A stretch of DNA of 64,000 nucleotides, from contig CAZTZE010000016.1 in NCBI GenBank assembly GCA_964618215.1, positions 1-64,000 of the forward strand. The letters are read 5' to 3'. The translations under genes and the position numbers were made by a program. The DNA comes from CG2-30-58-95 sp964618215 (GTDB lineage: Bacteria > Chloroflexota > Anaerolineae > Anaerolineales > Villigracilaceae). Positions 33,052 through 41,273 of the stretch are shown in pieces (the stretch's first letter is position 1; every line of letters begins with the position of its first letter). The notes beneath the pieces were generated by a model. That model saw only the letters and a program-made list of their open reading frames with translations, ran no database searches and was not told where the DNA came from.

Positions 33052-35217
33052 ATGGACACTCAATCAATTCACGAACGATTGGAAGAACTTCGTAAGAAAA
33101 TCAACTTCCACAACTATCGTTACCACGTGCTAGACGCGCCTCTCATTAGCGACGCCGAATACGACAAGTTGATGGCTGAACTAAAGCGGATCGAGGCCGA
33201 GCACCCCGAGTGGGTCACGCCCGATTCGCCCAGTCAACGCGTCGGAGCATTGCCCTCTGAGAAATTCGAAAAAGTCCGCCATCCCGCGCCGATCTTGTCG
33301 CTGGCGAACGCCTTCGGAGCGGGGGAGGCGCGTGCCTGGTTCGAGCGGATCAGTAAAATAGATGACCGCGTCGAAAAGGCGAAGTTTGTCGTCGAACCCA
33401 AGATTGACGGGCTGAGTGTGGTACTGCATTACCGCGCTGGCGTCTTCGTGCAGGGTGCAACGCGCGGGGATGGCGAAATTGGCGAGGATATCACCGCCAA
33501 CCTGCGCACAATTCGGGCGATACCCTTGCGTATCCCGGTCGAAAGTAACGAGAAACCGGCAACGAGCGATGCGTTGAAGGATTTGCCGCTCTTTGGCAGC
33601 ACGCGGCAATTGGCTACCGCCAATCAGCAATCCTCAATCGCACAGCCGCCGGCCTATCTTGTGGTCAGAGGGGAAGCATTTCTTACCGTCAAAGATTTCG
33701 AGGAACTGAACAAACGCCTGGAAGAGAACGGCGAAAAAACCTACCTGAATCCGCGCAACACCGCCGCCGGTTCCTTGCGCCAACTTGACCCAGCCATCAC
33801 CGCCTCCCGGCCTCTCACACTCCTCGTCTACCAGCTCATTGCCTGGGAAGACTCTACTCCCCAACCACCCAACCACCCAACCACCCAACTCCCCAACCAC
33901 CCAACTTCTCGACCAACTTCGCAATGGGAATTGCTGGAAACCCTGCAATCCCTCGGTTTCCCGATTACCAACGCCGCCCGCCGCTTCGACGATATCCACT
34001 CCGCCATAGCCTACACCGAGAGCTGGGCCTCACGCCGCGACGAGTTGCCCTACGAGACGGATGGCATGGTGATCAAGATTGACGATCTGCGCCTGGCGGA
34101 CGAATTAGGCATCGTCGGCAAAGATCCGCGCGGGGCGATTGCCTTCAAATTCCCGGCGCGTGAGGTGACGACCCGATTGCAGGAGATCCGCGTCAATGTC
34201 GGGCGGACGGGTGTGCTGACCCCCTACGCGGTGCTGGAGCCGGTCGAGATTGGCGGGGTGATCGTCGAGCGCGCCACGCTGCACAACTTCGACTACATCG
34301 CCGAGAAGGACATTCGTCCCGGCGACCGGGTACTGGTCAAGCGCGCCGGCGAGGTCATCCCCTACGTCATCGGCCCGGTCATGGACCTGCGGACTGGCGC
34401 GGAAAAACCCTACACGCCGCCGGCCGCCTGTCCCGACTGCGGACAGCCGGTGGAGCACTTCGAGAGCGAGGTGGCATGGTATTGCCTCAACGCGGCCTGC
34501 CCGGCCCAGTTGGTGCGCAACGTGGAGCACTTCGTCTCGAAGGGGGCGATGGATATAACCGGCCTGGGCATCAGGATAGTCGAGCAATTGATTACCGCAG
34601 GCCTGGTCAAGGACGTGGCCGACTTGTACCTGCTGAAGAAAAACGATGTGCTGAGAATGGAAGGCTTCGCCGATAAAAAAACTGACAACCTGCTGAAGGG
34701 GATCAGAGAATCTGCGCATCAGCCGCTGAATCGCTTGATCACTGCATTAGGTATTCGTGGTGTGGGCGAAGTGGTGGCTGCTGATCTGAGTCACGCCTTC
34801 CCTGCGCTGGATTTGCTGGCAAAGGCTTCGGCGGAAGACTTACAGCGGATCGAAGGAATCGGCCCAAATATTGCTCAAGCAATTGTGGATTGGTTTGCCC
34901 GTCCGCGCAATCAGGCCGTGTCAGGGAAGTTGAGGGCCGCGGGTGTTTGGCCAATTGGAGCCGGGGAGCCGCGGAGCCGGGGCGAAGGAGCGTTGGCTGG
35001 AATGACGTTCGTCGTCACTGGCACGCTGGCGGGATTTTCGCGCGACGAAGTCAAAACCTACATCGAATCCCACGGTGGCAAGCTGACGGATAGCGTCAGC
35101 AAGAACACCAGCTACCTGCTGCTGGGCGAGAATCCGGGGTCGAAGTTGGAGAAGGCAAAAGCGTTGGGGGTGAGGATCATTGATGAGGTTGAGTTCAGGA
35201 AACTGAGCGGTGAATAA
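33052..35217 (+). CDS. ligA: NAD-dependent DNA ligase
   Basis: 721 residues from the ATG at 33052; an upstream-extended frame overlaps the divergent lipoprotein gene. Adenylation domain with catalytic Lys117 in EPKIDGLSVV; OB fold, zinc finger (CPDCGQPVEHF...WYCLNAACPAQ), helix-hairpin-helix repeats and a C-terminal BRCT domain (AGMTFVVTGTLAGFSRDEV). Seals nicks in replication and repair. Two filler insertions enlarge it over the usual 670 or so residues: about residues 164-202 (ESNEKPATSDALKDLPLF...) and about 266-292 (STPQPPNHPTTQLPNHPT), the second coded by a CCACCCAACCACCCAA tandem repeat. Both fall in surface loops of the family. Confidence 0.97.
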   Translation: MDTQSIHERLEELRKKINFHNYRYHVLDAPLISDAEYDKLMAELKRIEAEHPEWVTPDSPSQRVGALPSEKFEKVRHPAPILSLANAFGAGEARAWFERISKIDDRVEKAKFVVEPKIDGLSVVLHYRAGVFVQGATRGDGEIGEDITANLRTIRAIPLRIPVESNEKPATSDALKDLPLFGSTRQLATANQQSSIAQPPAYLVVRGEAFLTVKDFEELNKRLEENGEKTYLNPRNTAAGSLRQLDPAITASRPLTLLVYQLIAWEDSTPQPPNHPTTQLPNHPTSRPTSQWELLETLQSLGFPITNAARRFDDIHSAIAYTESWASRRDELPYETDGMVIKIDDLRLADELGIVGKDPRGAIAFKFPAREVTTRLQEIRVNVGRTGVLTPYAVLEPVEIGGVIVERATLHNFDYIAEKDIRPGDRVLVKRAGEVIPYVIGPVMDLRTGAEKPYTPPAACPDCGQPVEHFESEVAWYCLNAACPAQLVRNVEHFVSKGAMDITGLGIRIVEQLITAGLVKDVADLYLLKKNDVLRMEGFADKKTDNLLKGIRESAHQPLNRLITALGIRGVGEVVAADLSHAFPALDLLAKASAEDLQRIEGIGPNIAQAIVDWFARPRNQAVSGKLRAAGVWPIGAGEPRSRGEGALAGMTFVVTGTLAGFSRDEVKTYIESHGGKLTDSVSKNTSYLLLGENPGSKLEKAKALGVRIIDEVEFRKLSGE

Positions 35218-35255
35218 AGTAGAACAAAATCCGACTTGATGCTGGAGAGGTAGAA

Positions 35256-35642
35256 ATGTCAAGAATCATCCACCAAACCGTTACATTCAAAGCCACCCCC
35301 CACGAAGTCTACGAGACCCTGATGGACTCGAAGAAACACGCCGCCTTCACCGGCGGCAAGGCGGAGATCAGCCGCGCGGTTGGCGGTGAGATCATGGCCT
35401 ACGATGGCTACATCAGCGGGAAAAACATCGAACTGGCGGCGGATAAAAAGATCGTCCAAGAATGGCGCGCCGTGGACTGGCAGGAAGGCCATTTCTCGCG
35501 CGTGACATTTGAGTTCACCCCCGTCACGGAAGGGACCCGTCTCGATTTCACTCATGCGGATGTTCCGGAAGGCACGGAAGAGGCATTCGAGCAAGGCTGG
35601 ATTGACAATTACTGGCAGCCGCTGAAGGCGTTTATGGAATAA
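35256..35642 (+). CDS. SRPBCC/AHSA1-like domain protein
   Basis: 128 residues, a single START/Bet v1-like domain: IHQTVTFKATPHEVYETLMDSKKHAAFTGGKAEISRAVGGEIMAYDGYISGKNIEL, then IVQEWRA and TRLDFTHADVPEGTEEAFEQGWIDNYWQPLKAFME. This is the activator-of-Hsp90-ATPase-like (AHSA1) subfamily common in bacteria; such domains bind small hydrophobic ligands, and none can be named here. GAGAGG precedes the ATG. It starts 38 nt after ligA and may be cotranscribed; it converges on the phosphate transporter gene with an 11-nt overlap of the 3' ends. Confidence 0.92.
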   Translation: MSRIIHQTVTFKATPHEVYETLMDSKKHAAFTGGKAEISRAVGGEIMAYDGYISGKNIELAADKKIVQEWRAVDWQEGHFSRVTFEFTPVTEGTRLDFTHADVPEGTEEAFEQGWIDNYWQPLKAFME

Positions 35643-36618
35643 TCTGGATAAGCACCCAATATATGCCGGCTGCGACCAGGGCTGTGGCCGGAATGGTCAA
35701 CAGCCAGGCTGTGGCGATTTCCTGCGCCACTCCCCAGCGCACCTTATTCACCCTTTCGGCTGCGCCAACGCCCATGATGGCTGAACTGGCAACCTGGGTG
35801 GTGCTCACCGGACCTCCAACCAGGGAAGCGCTGATGATAACGACCGCCGAGGCCAATTGGGAAACGAACCCATCCACCGGCCGGATTTTGTAGAACTTGC
35901 CTCCCAGCGTGCGGATCAACTTCCATCCGCCCACGGCAGTGCCTAAAGCGATCATCGCCGCGCAGATGACAATGACCCAGAGCGGGACGGCAAAAACCTT
36001 CAAATATCCTCCGGTAACCAGCGCCAGGGTGATGATTCCCATTGTCTTCTGCGCATCGTTGGTGCCGTGACTGAGTGCCAGCGCGAGGGCAGTAAATATC
36101 TGGCCGCGTTTGAAAAAAGCGTTGACGCGCGGCGTGGCGTTCCAGCATAATAAAAATATGATCTTGAGCAGGATGTATCCGAAAATAAAACCGATGATTG
36201 GAGAAGCGAACAAGGCGATCAAAATCTTCTCCAGTCCGTTCAGTTGGATGGCCTGCCATCCTGCCCCGATGACTACCGCGCCGACGAAACCGCCGATCAG
36301 CGCATGGGATGAACTGCTCGGAAATCCCAGATACCAGGTCAAAAGATTCCATAAGATGGCGCTGACCAGCGCAGCCAGGAGCACTTGGGTATTGATTGTC
36401 TCCGCGACGACAATTTCATGCCCGATGGTATTCGCCACAGCTACGCCGAAGATAAACGGGCCAAAAAAGTTTGCCAGAGCGGTCATCCCCAAGGCGGCGC
36501 GCGGCGAAAGCGCCCGCGATGAAATCATCGTGGCGACCACGTTGCTGGAATCGTGAACGCCGTTCAGAAAATCAAAGATCAGCGCCAGTACAATCACGGC
36601 AATGAGGAGCGGTGTCAT
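35632..36618 (-). CDS. Inorganic phosphate transporter, PiT family
   Basis: About 328 residues from the ATG at 36618 (GGAGA upstream; ATG 36633 lacks a site). About ten TM segments with the two PiT signature repeats: FDFLNGVHDSSNVVATMISSRALSP near the N-terminus and LALSHGTNDAQKTMGIITLAL in the second half, both holding the conserved Asn-Asp/His-Asp substrate motifs. Low-affinity uptake of phosphate (as metal phosphate) with protons or sodium. The DUF47 partner lies immediately upstream on the same strand, the usual pairing. Confidence 0.95.
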   Translation of the reverse strand: MTPLLIAVIVLALIFDFLNGVHDSSNVVATMISSRALSPRAALGMTALANFFGPFIFGVAVANTIGHEIVVAETINTQVLLAALVSAILWNLLTWYLGFPSSSSHALIGGFVGAVVIGAGWQAIQLNGLEKILIALFASPIIGFIFGYILLKIIFLLCWNATPRVNAFFKRGQIFTALALALSHGTNDAQKTMGIITLALVTGGYLKVFAVPLWVIVICAAMIALGTAVGGWKLIRTLGGKFYKIRPVDGFVSQLASAVVIISASLVGGPVSTTQVASSAIMGVGAAERVNKVRWGVAQEIATAWLLTIPATALVAAGIYWVLIQIIP

Positions 36619-36636
36619 TGAGGCTGTCTCCATCTT

Positions 36637-37257
36637 TTATGCAATCTTGACCACAATATCGGCAATCACATTGGCAGCCTCGTCGCCGCGGTCGGCGGCA
36701 TTGCTCAGGTGGCGGTATACCTCGCGCAACTTTAGCATTTTGACCACGTGCTTGATGTCCTCTGCGCCGCTGAAAAGATCGGCCAGGGCTTCGCGGTAAA
36801 CTTCTTCCACCCGGTTCTCGAGGGCTTTGGCGCGCTGGGCGTGATCATTGGCAACACCCGGGTGTTCCTCCAGGCGATTGACCGCCATCAAAAGTTCGTA
36901 AGCCGCGTCTCTGAGCAGGGAGGCCATCCGCTGCATATAAGGGGTCGGCTCTACTTTCAAGATTTCCATTTCACTGACAGTGGTATAGGCATAGTCCAAT
37001 ACATCGTCAATCGTCCGGGAAAGCGCAAAGATATCTTCCCGGTCAAAGGGGGTAATGAAAGTCCTATTTAATTCGTCAATCAAGATCCGCCGGACTTCAT
37101 CGGCTTCTTTTTCTTTGGAAACAAGCCGGGCTGAGTCAGTCGGGTCGTGGGAGGCTAGATAGGCTTTCAGCGCCTCCATACCTTCCAGGGTCAGCGTGGC
37201 CTGTTCCTTGATAAGTTTGAGGAAAACGTTCTGGCGTTTAGTAAAAAGACGGCGCAT
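36637..37257 (-). CDS. DUF47 (PhoU-like) regulator of PiT transporter
   Basis: 206 residues, all helical, matching the TIGR00153/DUF47 family: FTKRQNVFLKLIKEQATLTLEGMEALKAYL, then EKEADEVRRILIDELNRTFITPFDREDIFALSRTIDDVLDYAY. The ExxxD motifs in the two halves bind metal clusters, as in PhoU. DUF47 proteins are encoded next to PiT transporters and are thought to modulate them. The PiT start lies 18 nt downstream, so they form one operon. GAGGAG precedes the ATG. Confidence 0.95.
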   Translation of the reverse strand: MRRLFTKRQNVFLKLIKEQATLTLEGMEALKAYLASHDPTDSARLVSKEKEADEVRRILIDELNRTFITPFDREDIFALSRTIDDVLDYAYTTVSEMEILKVEPTPYMQRMASLLRDAAYELLMAVNRLEEHPGVANDHAQRAKALENRVEEVYREALADLFSGAEDIKHVVKMLKLREVYRHLSNAADRGDEAANVIADIVVKIA

Positions 37258-37459
37258 GGCTAAAACTCCTCTTCGAGATTGTCAATCCAGCCGAGTAGGC
37301 CTTCGGCAAAATGGGTTCCATCTTGCCCCATATTTTATCTCAGTTTGTGTCGACTCTCAGGATAGAAAGGTGATTCTTGTCATTCTCCTGCACGTCTTGT
37401 TAATGTATAATTAGGAGTGCCATAAGAATTGTGCCATATTCTATAAGGGAAGCCATAAT

Positions 37460-38113
37460 ATGAGCGAAAGCGAAGAGATGTACCTGGTGAGCATCTCCAG
37501 GGCAAATGAACAAATGGACGGTCCCGTTCCCCTGACCCGCCTGGCGGGCGAACTGGACGTTCAACCGGTATCGGTCAACCAGATGGTCAAAAAACTCGAG
37601 GAAGCGGGCAAGGTCATTTATCTGCCGTATAAAGGCGTCAGCCTTTCAGCAGAAGGGAAAAAGCAGGCGTTGCACATTTTGAGACATCGCCGTTTGTGGG
37701 AGGTATTTCTGGTCGAGAAACTGCATTTCACGCCCCAAGAAGCCGACGCCGTTGCATGTAAACTGGAGCATGTTGTCCCCGACGATGCAATGGAACGCCT
37801 GGCGGAAATGCTCGGCCACCCCAGCATGTCGCCCGCAGGCGCGCCGATCCCGCCGGCAGATAGCGAGGCGGCATTTGTACTCGCCTCGAAACCGTTATCA
37901 AGCCTGAGGTTGAACGAGACGGGTGTCATCACCCAGATTCGGGGCGATGCAGCCCTACGCGCTTTCCTGGAAACAGAGAAAATTTCAAGCGGGGTGCAGA
38001 TCAGGCTGATGGGCATGGGCCGGGATGCTGTGCTGATCCAGGATGAAAATGACATCCGCCTGCATCTTGCGCGTCCAATTGCCGACCTCATTTGGGTTAA
38101 ACCGATTCAATAA
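37460..38113 (+). CDS. DtxR/MntR-family metal-dependent repressor with FeoA domain
   Basis: 217 residues. Winged helix-turn-helix (residues about 1-60: SEEMYLVSISR, LAGELDVQPVSVNQMVKKLEEAGKVIYLPYKGVSLS), dimerisation/metal-binding domain (HRRLWEVFLVEKLHFTPQEADAVACKLEHVV, with Cys/Glu/His ligands as in the DtxR family), and a C-terminal FeoA/SH3-like domain (about 145-217). Represses metal uptake genes when loaded with Fe2+ or Mn2+. The FTR1 iron permease gene starts 17 nt downstream, so it almost certainly controls iron uptake in its own operon. AAGGGAAG lies upstream of the ATG. Confidence 0.93.
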   Translation: MSESEEMYLVSISRANEQMDGPVPLTRLAGELDVQPVSVNQMVKKLEEAGKVIYLPYKGVSLSAEGKKQALHILRHRRLWEVFLVEKLHFTPQEADAVACKLEHVVPDDAMERLAEMLGHPSMSPAGAPIPPADSEAAFVLASKPLSSLRLNETGVITQIRGDAALRAFLETEKISSGVQIRLMGMGRDAVLIQDENDIRLHLARPIADLIWVKPIQ

Positions 38114-38130
38114 AAAACAGGAGAATAAAA

Positions 38131-38964
38131 ATGCTGGCTAGTTTCTTACTTTCACTTCGCGAGGGTCTTGAGGCGGCCCTGATCGTGGGGATTGTGCTGG
38201 GCGCGCTGCGCCAGATGCGTCGCCCGGAGTTGTCCCGTTCGGTGTGGACGGGGGTTGGGGCGGCTGTGGCGGTCAGCCTGGCGGGCGGCGTTTTGCTCAC
38301 CGCCTTGGGCTTGAGCCTGGAAGGAGAGGCGGAAGCCATCTTCGAAGGGATCGCCATGTTCCTGGCGGCGGGGGTGCTGACCTGGATGATTTTCTGGATG
38401 AGCCGCCAGTCGCGCATCCTGAAATCGAATCTGGAAGCGGGGGTGCGCCAGGCGGCAACGGGAACGGGTAAGAACGGGCTGTTTGCGCTGGCATTCCTGG
38501 CGGTTCTGCGGGAAGGTATCGAACTGGCGCTGTTTTTGACCGCCGCCACGTTTGCATCCGACGCGCTCCAGACCATCTCAGGCGGGCTGCTGGGACTGGG
38601 CGCCGCGGTTTTGCTCGGCTGGTCACTGTTTGCCAGCAGCGTACGGCTCGACCTGCGCCGCTTTTTTCAGGTGACCGGCGCGCTGCTCATCCTGTTTGCA
38701 GCCGGACTGGTGGCGCATGGCGTACACGAGTTCAACGAAATTGCCTGGATCCCGGAAGTGATTGCACACGTCTGGGACATCAACCCAATCCTGAATGAAA
38801 AAACTACACTGGGGCAGATTTTGGGCGCGCTGTTTGGCTACAACGGCAACCCTTCGCTGACTGAAGTGATCGCCTACATTGCTTATCTTGTGGCGATTTT
38901 ACTCGGACTGCGTACGGTCAGGCTGATTCCTACAACGCTTCCAGCGGCGGGAAAAGCGCCGTGA
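38131..38964 (+). CDS. FTR1/EfeU-type iron permease
   Basis: 277 residues, seven TM segments. The two REGxE iron-binding motifs are present: SLREGLEAAL (residues 9-18) and LREGIELALF (near 126). Oxidase-coupled or oxidase-independent uptake of iron is the family role. The C-terminal third (VAHGVHEFNEIAWIPEVIAHVWDINPILNEKTTLGQILGALFGYNGNPS) matches bacterial EfeU. Neither EfeO nor EfeB is adjacent, so it may act alone or with partners elsewhere. Cotranscribed with the DtxR-like regulator. Confidence 0.95.
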   Translation: MLASFLLSLREGLEAALIVGIVLGALRQMRRPELSRSVWTGVGAAVAVSLAGGVLLTALGLSLEGEAEAIFEGIAMFLAAGVLTWMIFWMSRQSRILKSNLEAGVRQAATGTGKNGLFALAFLAVLREGIELALFLTAATFASDALQTISGGLLGLGAAVLLGWSLFASSVRLDLRRFFQVTGALLILFAAGLVAHGVHEFNEIAWIPEVIAHVWDINPILNEKTTLGQILGALFGYNGNPSLTEVIAYIAYLVAILLGLRTVRLIPTTLPAAGKAP

Positions 38965-38984
38965 AGTGGCACGCTGGGACAGAG

Positions 38985-39236
38985 TCAGCCCTTCTTCATC
39001 AATGCTTCCAGGTCCGGTATTTCCAGGGCTGCATTACGCAGGATTTCAAAGCCTTTTTCGATGAGTAAGGCCAGCCGCGCTTCTTCCACCCGGCGGCCGG
39101 ATTCGATCTCCTCCAGGACTTTCAGCAGGTTGCCGCGCAATCCGCCGGCGCGATGGGACCAGATCGAATCGACTGGAAGACGTTCGAGCCGGGAGGCGAG
39201 AAGTTTGGTCAGTTCTATTTGTTGGTGATTCATCAT
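38985..39236 (-). CDS. Small helical protein of unknown function
   Basis: 83 residues (or 82, from the second ATG): HQQIELTKLLASRLERLPVDSIWSHRAGGLRGNLLKVLEEIESGRR, then EEARLALLIEKGFEILRNAALEIPDLEALMKKG. Entirely helical and charged, cytoplasmic. The pattern is conserved-looking (SxWxHRAxGLRG) but I do not recognise a named family. It is divergent from the epimerase-like gene at 39251, with the two starts only 14 bp apart. Confidence 0.75.
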   Translation of the reverse strand: MMNHQQIELTKLLASRLERLPVDSIWSHRAGGLRGNLLKVLEEIESGRRVEEARLALLIEKGFEILRNAALEIPDLEALMKKG

Positions 39237-39237
39237 T

Positions 39238-39243
39238 TATAAT
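39238..39243 (+). promoter_or_regulatory. -10 box of leaderless promoter (epimerase-like gene)
   Basis: TATAAT, 7 nt before the ATG at 39251; no Shine-Dalgarno between. Confidence 0.55.
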
Positions 39244-39250
39244 CCATGCC

Positions 39251-40189
39251 ATGATCTTAGTCACCGGCGGAACCGGCTTTATCGGCCGCGCTTTAGTGCG
39301 CCATCTTGCACAGGGCGGGCATCATGTGCGCACCCTGCTGCGCCCCTCGCCGCGCACGCCCAACCTGCCATTGGGTGTGCCGGTGGAAGTGGCTGTCACC
39401 AGCCTGAGCGACGAGCGTGGACTGCGCGCGGCCATGCGCGGTGTGGATGTTGTCTACCACATGGCCGGCGGCGAAGCGCAGGGCGGTCGCGCCAATTTGA
39501 TGGCCGTGGATATCGAAGGCACGCGCAATCTGGTCCGGGCGGCTGCGGATGCCAGGATCCAACGCTTGTTCTACCTTAGTCACCTGGACGCTGATCGCGC
39601 TTCGGCCTTCCCGGTGCTCAGAGCTAAAGGTGTCGCTGAGGAAACCATCCGCCAGAGTGGGCTGCCGCACACCATCCTGCGCGCCTCGATCCTCTATGGG
39701 CCACAAGATACCTTTACGACCGGCCTGGCCATGCTTTTGACTATCGCCCCGGGTATCCTGCCTCTGCCGGGGCAGGGCAAAGGCCTGCTCCAGCCACTCT
39801 GGGTCGAAGACATGGTCACCTGTTTGATCTGGGCGCTCGACGAAAGCGCGACAATCAATCAAAGCTATGAAGTTGGCGGCAGCGAGTATTTCAGCCTGGG
39901 CCAGATCGCTGAGATCATTATGGGTGTGATCAAGAAACGCCGCGCTTTAACTTCTTGGCCGATCCCTTATTTGCGCGCCCTGACTGTCATCCTTGAAACG
40001 ACCTTCCCGCATTTTCCATCTTCGGTCTTCTGGCTGGATTACCTGGCCGTCAACCGCACCTGTGCGCTGGATACCATCCCGCGCGTCTTTGGATTGATGC
40101 CGGCGCGCTTCGCCACCCACATTGACTACCTGCGCGGCGTCAACTGGCATCGTGAATTTATTCGCTCGCTCTTCACCCGCCATGCCTGA
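39251..40189 (+). CDS. NAD(P)-binding epimerase-like protein (atypical SDR)
   Basis: 312 residues. Rossmann start MILVTGGTGFIGRALVRHLAQGGHHVRTLLR with GxxGxxG at residues 6-12, then YHMAGGEAQGG and FYLSHLDADRASAFPVLRAKG. The catalytic YxxxK is replaced by a degenerate region, as in the NDUFA9/NmrA-like atypical SDR group; LRASILYGPQDTF and LPLPGQGKGLLQPLWVEDM are typical of that group. It probably binds NAD(P)H but may be non-enzymatic or act on a quinone or lipid. The acetyltransferase gene overlaps its end by 8 nt. Predicted leaderless. Confidence 0.9.
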   Translation: MILVTGGTGFIGRALVRHLAQGGHHVRTLLRPSPRTPNLPLGVPVEVAVTSLSDERGLRAAMRGVDVVYHMAGGEAQGGRANLMAVDIEGTRNLVRAAADARIQRLFYLSHLDADRASAFPVLRAKGVAEETIRQSGLPHTILRASILYGPQDTFTTGLAMLLTIAPGILPLPGQGKGLLQPLWVEDMVTCLIWALDESATINQSYEVGGSEYFSLGQIAEIIMGVIKKRRALTSWPIPYLRALTVILETTFPHFPSSVFWLDYLAVNRTCALDTIPRVFGLMPARFATHIDYLRGVNWHREFIRSLFTRHA

Positions 40190-41060
40190 GTGGATCATTC
40201 GCCTGATAGAAACCCCCGAGGAGATGGATGCCGTCCAGGACCTCCAGCGCCTGGTTTGGCCTGGCTCTGAGACGGAGGTTATCCCTGCCCACGCCCTGCT
40301 GGCCGTGGTGCATAATGGCGGATTACTGCTCGGCGCCTTCGTCCACGAAAAATTGATCGGCGCGGCCTGGGGCTTCCCCGGCTTCTACCCCACGCCGGAT
40401 GGCCCACGTCTCAAGCATTGCTCACACATCCTGGGCGTCCACCCTGAGTGGCGCGATTCCGGTCTCGGTTTCAGTCTCAAACGCGCCCAGTGGCAAATGG
40501 TGCGCCACCAGGGTCTCGATCTCATCACCTGGACCTACGATCCCCTGCTCAGCCGCAACGCCCATCTCAACATCGCCAGACTCGGCGCGGTTTGCAACAC
40601 TTATCGGCGCTCCGAATACGGGGATATGAGCGATGCTCTGAACGCTGGCTTGCCCTCGGATCGCTTCCAGGTGGATTGGTGGGTGAACACGCGGCGGGTG
40701 GAACGCAGACTCAGCCGTCGCCGGAGGCCGGCCCTTGGTCTGGATCATTTCCTGACCGCGGACGTTTCCCTGTGCGCCGCCATTCCGGACCCTTCGGGCT
40801 GGCCGCGTCCCCCTGAAGTTATCTCCGTCTTGAGCGGACGCCTGCTGTTGGTCGAGATCCCGGTTGACTTTCTGGCCTTGAAAGAGGCCGACCTTTCGCT
40901 GGCGCGCGACTGGCGTTTCTACGCCCGCGCGATCTTCGAGACTGCTTTTGCGGCTGGCTACCTGGTCACCGAATTCGTTTTCGACCGGACGGGTGAACAG
41001 CCGCGCAGTTTCTATGTGCTTGCCCATGGCGAAAGCAGCCTGGATACTTGTGAAAAATAA
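40182..41060 (+). CDS. GNAT-fold acetyltransferase-like protein
   Basis: About 292 residues from the ATG at 40182, overlapping the previous gene by 8 nt. N-terminal GNAT domain (residues 1-150): IRLIETPEEMDAVQDLQRLVWPG, VIPAHALLAVVHNGGLLLGAF, then LGVHPEWRDSGLGFSLKRAQWQMV, in which R-x-x-G-L-G is the acetyl-CoA pyrophosphate loop, and WTYDPLLSRNAHLNIARLGA. The C-terminal 130 residues form an extra domain unlike short GNATs. Substrate unknown. Translational overlap with the epimerase-like gene suggests a shared pathway. Confidence 0.9.
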   Translation: MPEWIIRLIETPEEMDAVQDLQRLVWPGSETEVIPAHALLAVVHNGGLLLGAFVHEKLIGAAWGFPGFYPTPDGPRLKHCSHILGVHPEWRDSGLGFSLKRAQWQMVRHQGLDLITWTYDPLLSRNAHLNIARLGAVCNTYRRSEYGDMSDALNAGLPSDRFQVDWWVNTRRVERRLSRRRRPALGLDHFLTADVSLCAAIPDPSGWPRPPEVISVLSGRLLLVEIPVDFLALKEADLSLARDWRFYARAIFETAFAAGYLVTEFVFDRTGEQPRSFYVLAHGESSLDTCEK

Positions 41061-41076
41061 AATCAAATTAGATTAG

Positions 41077-41241
41077 TTCGACAATGTCACATTTCCGCAC
41101 AAGGATCAAAAACCTTTTACCACGAAGTCTACAAAGGGTCACAAAGGCAGGCAAAAAGCAAAAAACCGGGTTTCCTTCGTGTTACTTTGTGACCTTCGTG
41201 GTTGGAAAATTGGTGTCTGGCCTTAATGTGACATTGTCGAG
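41077..41241. mobile_element. 165-bp hairpin element
   Basis: Perfect 16-bp inverted ends TCGACAATGTCACATT and AATGTGACATTGTCGA, with a second internal pair (CCACGAAGTCTACAAAGGG / CCTTCGTGTTACTTTGTGA). TTAG flanks both sides with a 1-bp offset. Non-coding; same architecture as the elements at 13501 and 18108 but different sequence. Confidence 0.6.
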
Positions 41242-41273
41242 TTAGGCGGCGTTCTCTTACCCCGCTTGTATTC

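Noticed and set aside
33840..33925. Frameshift or misassembly in ligA at the CCACCCAA repeat
   Set aside because: The frame stays open with family sequence on both sides, so it is an in-frame insertion.
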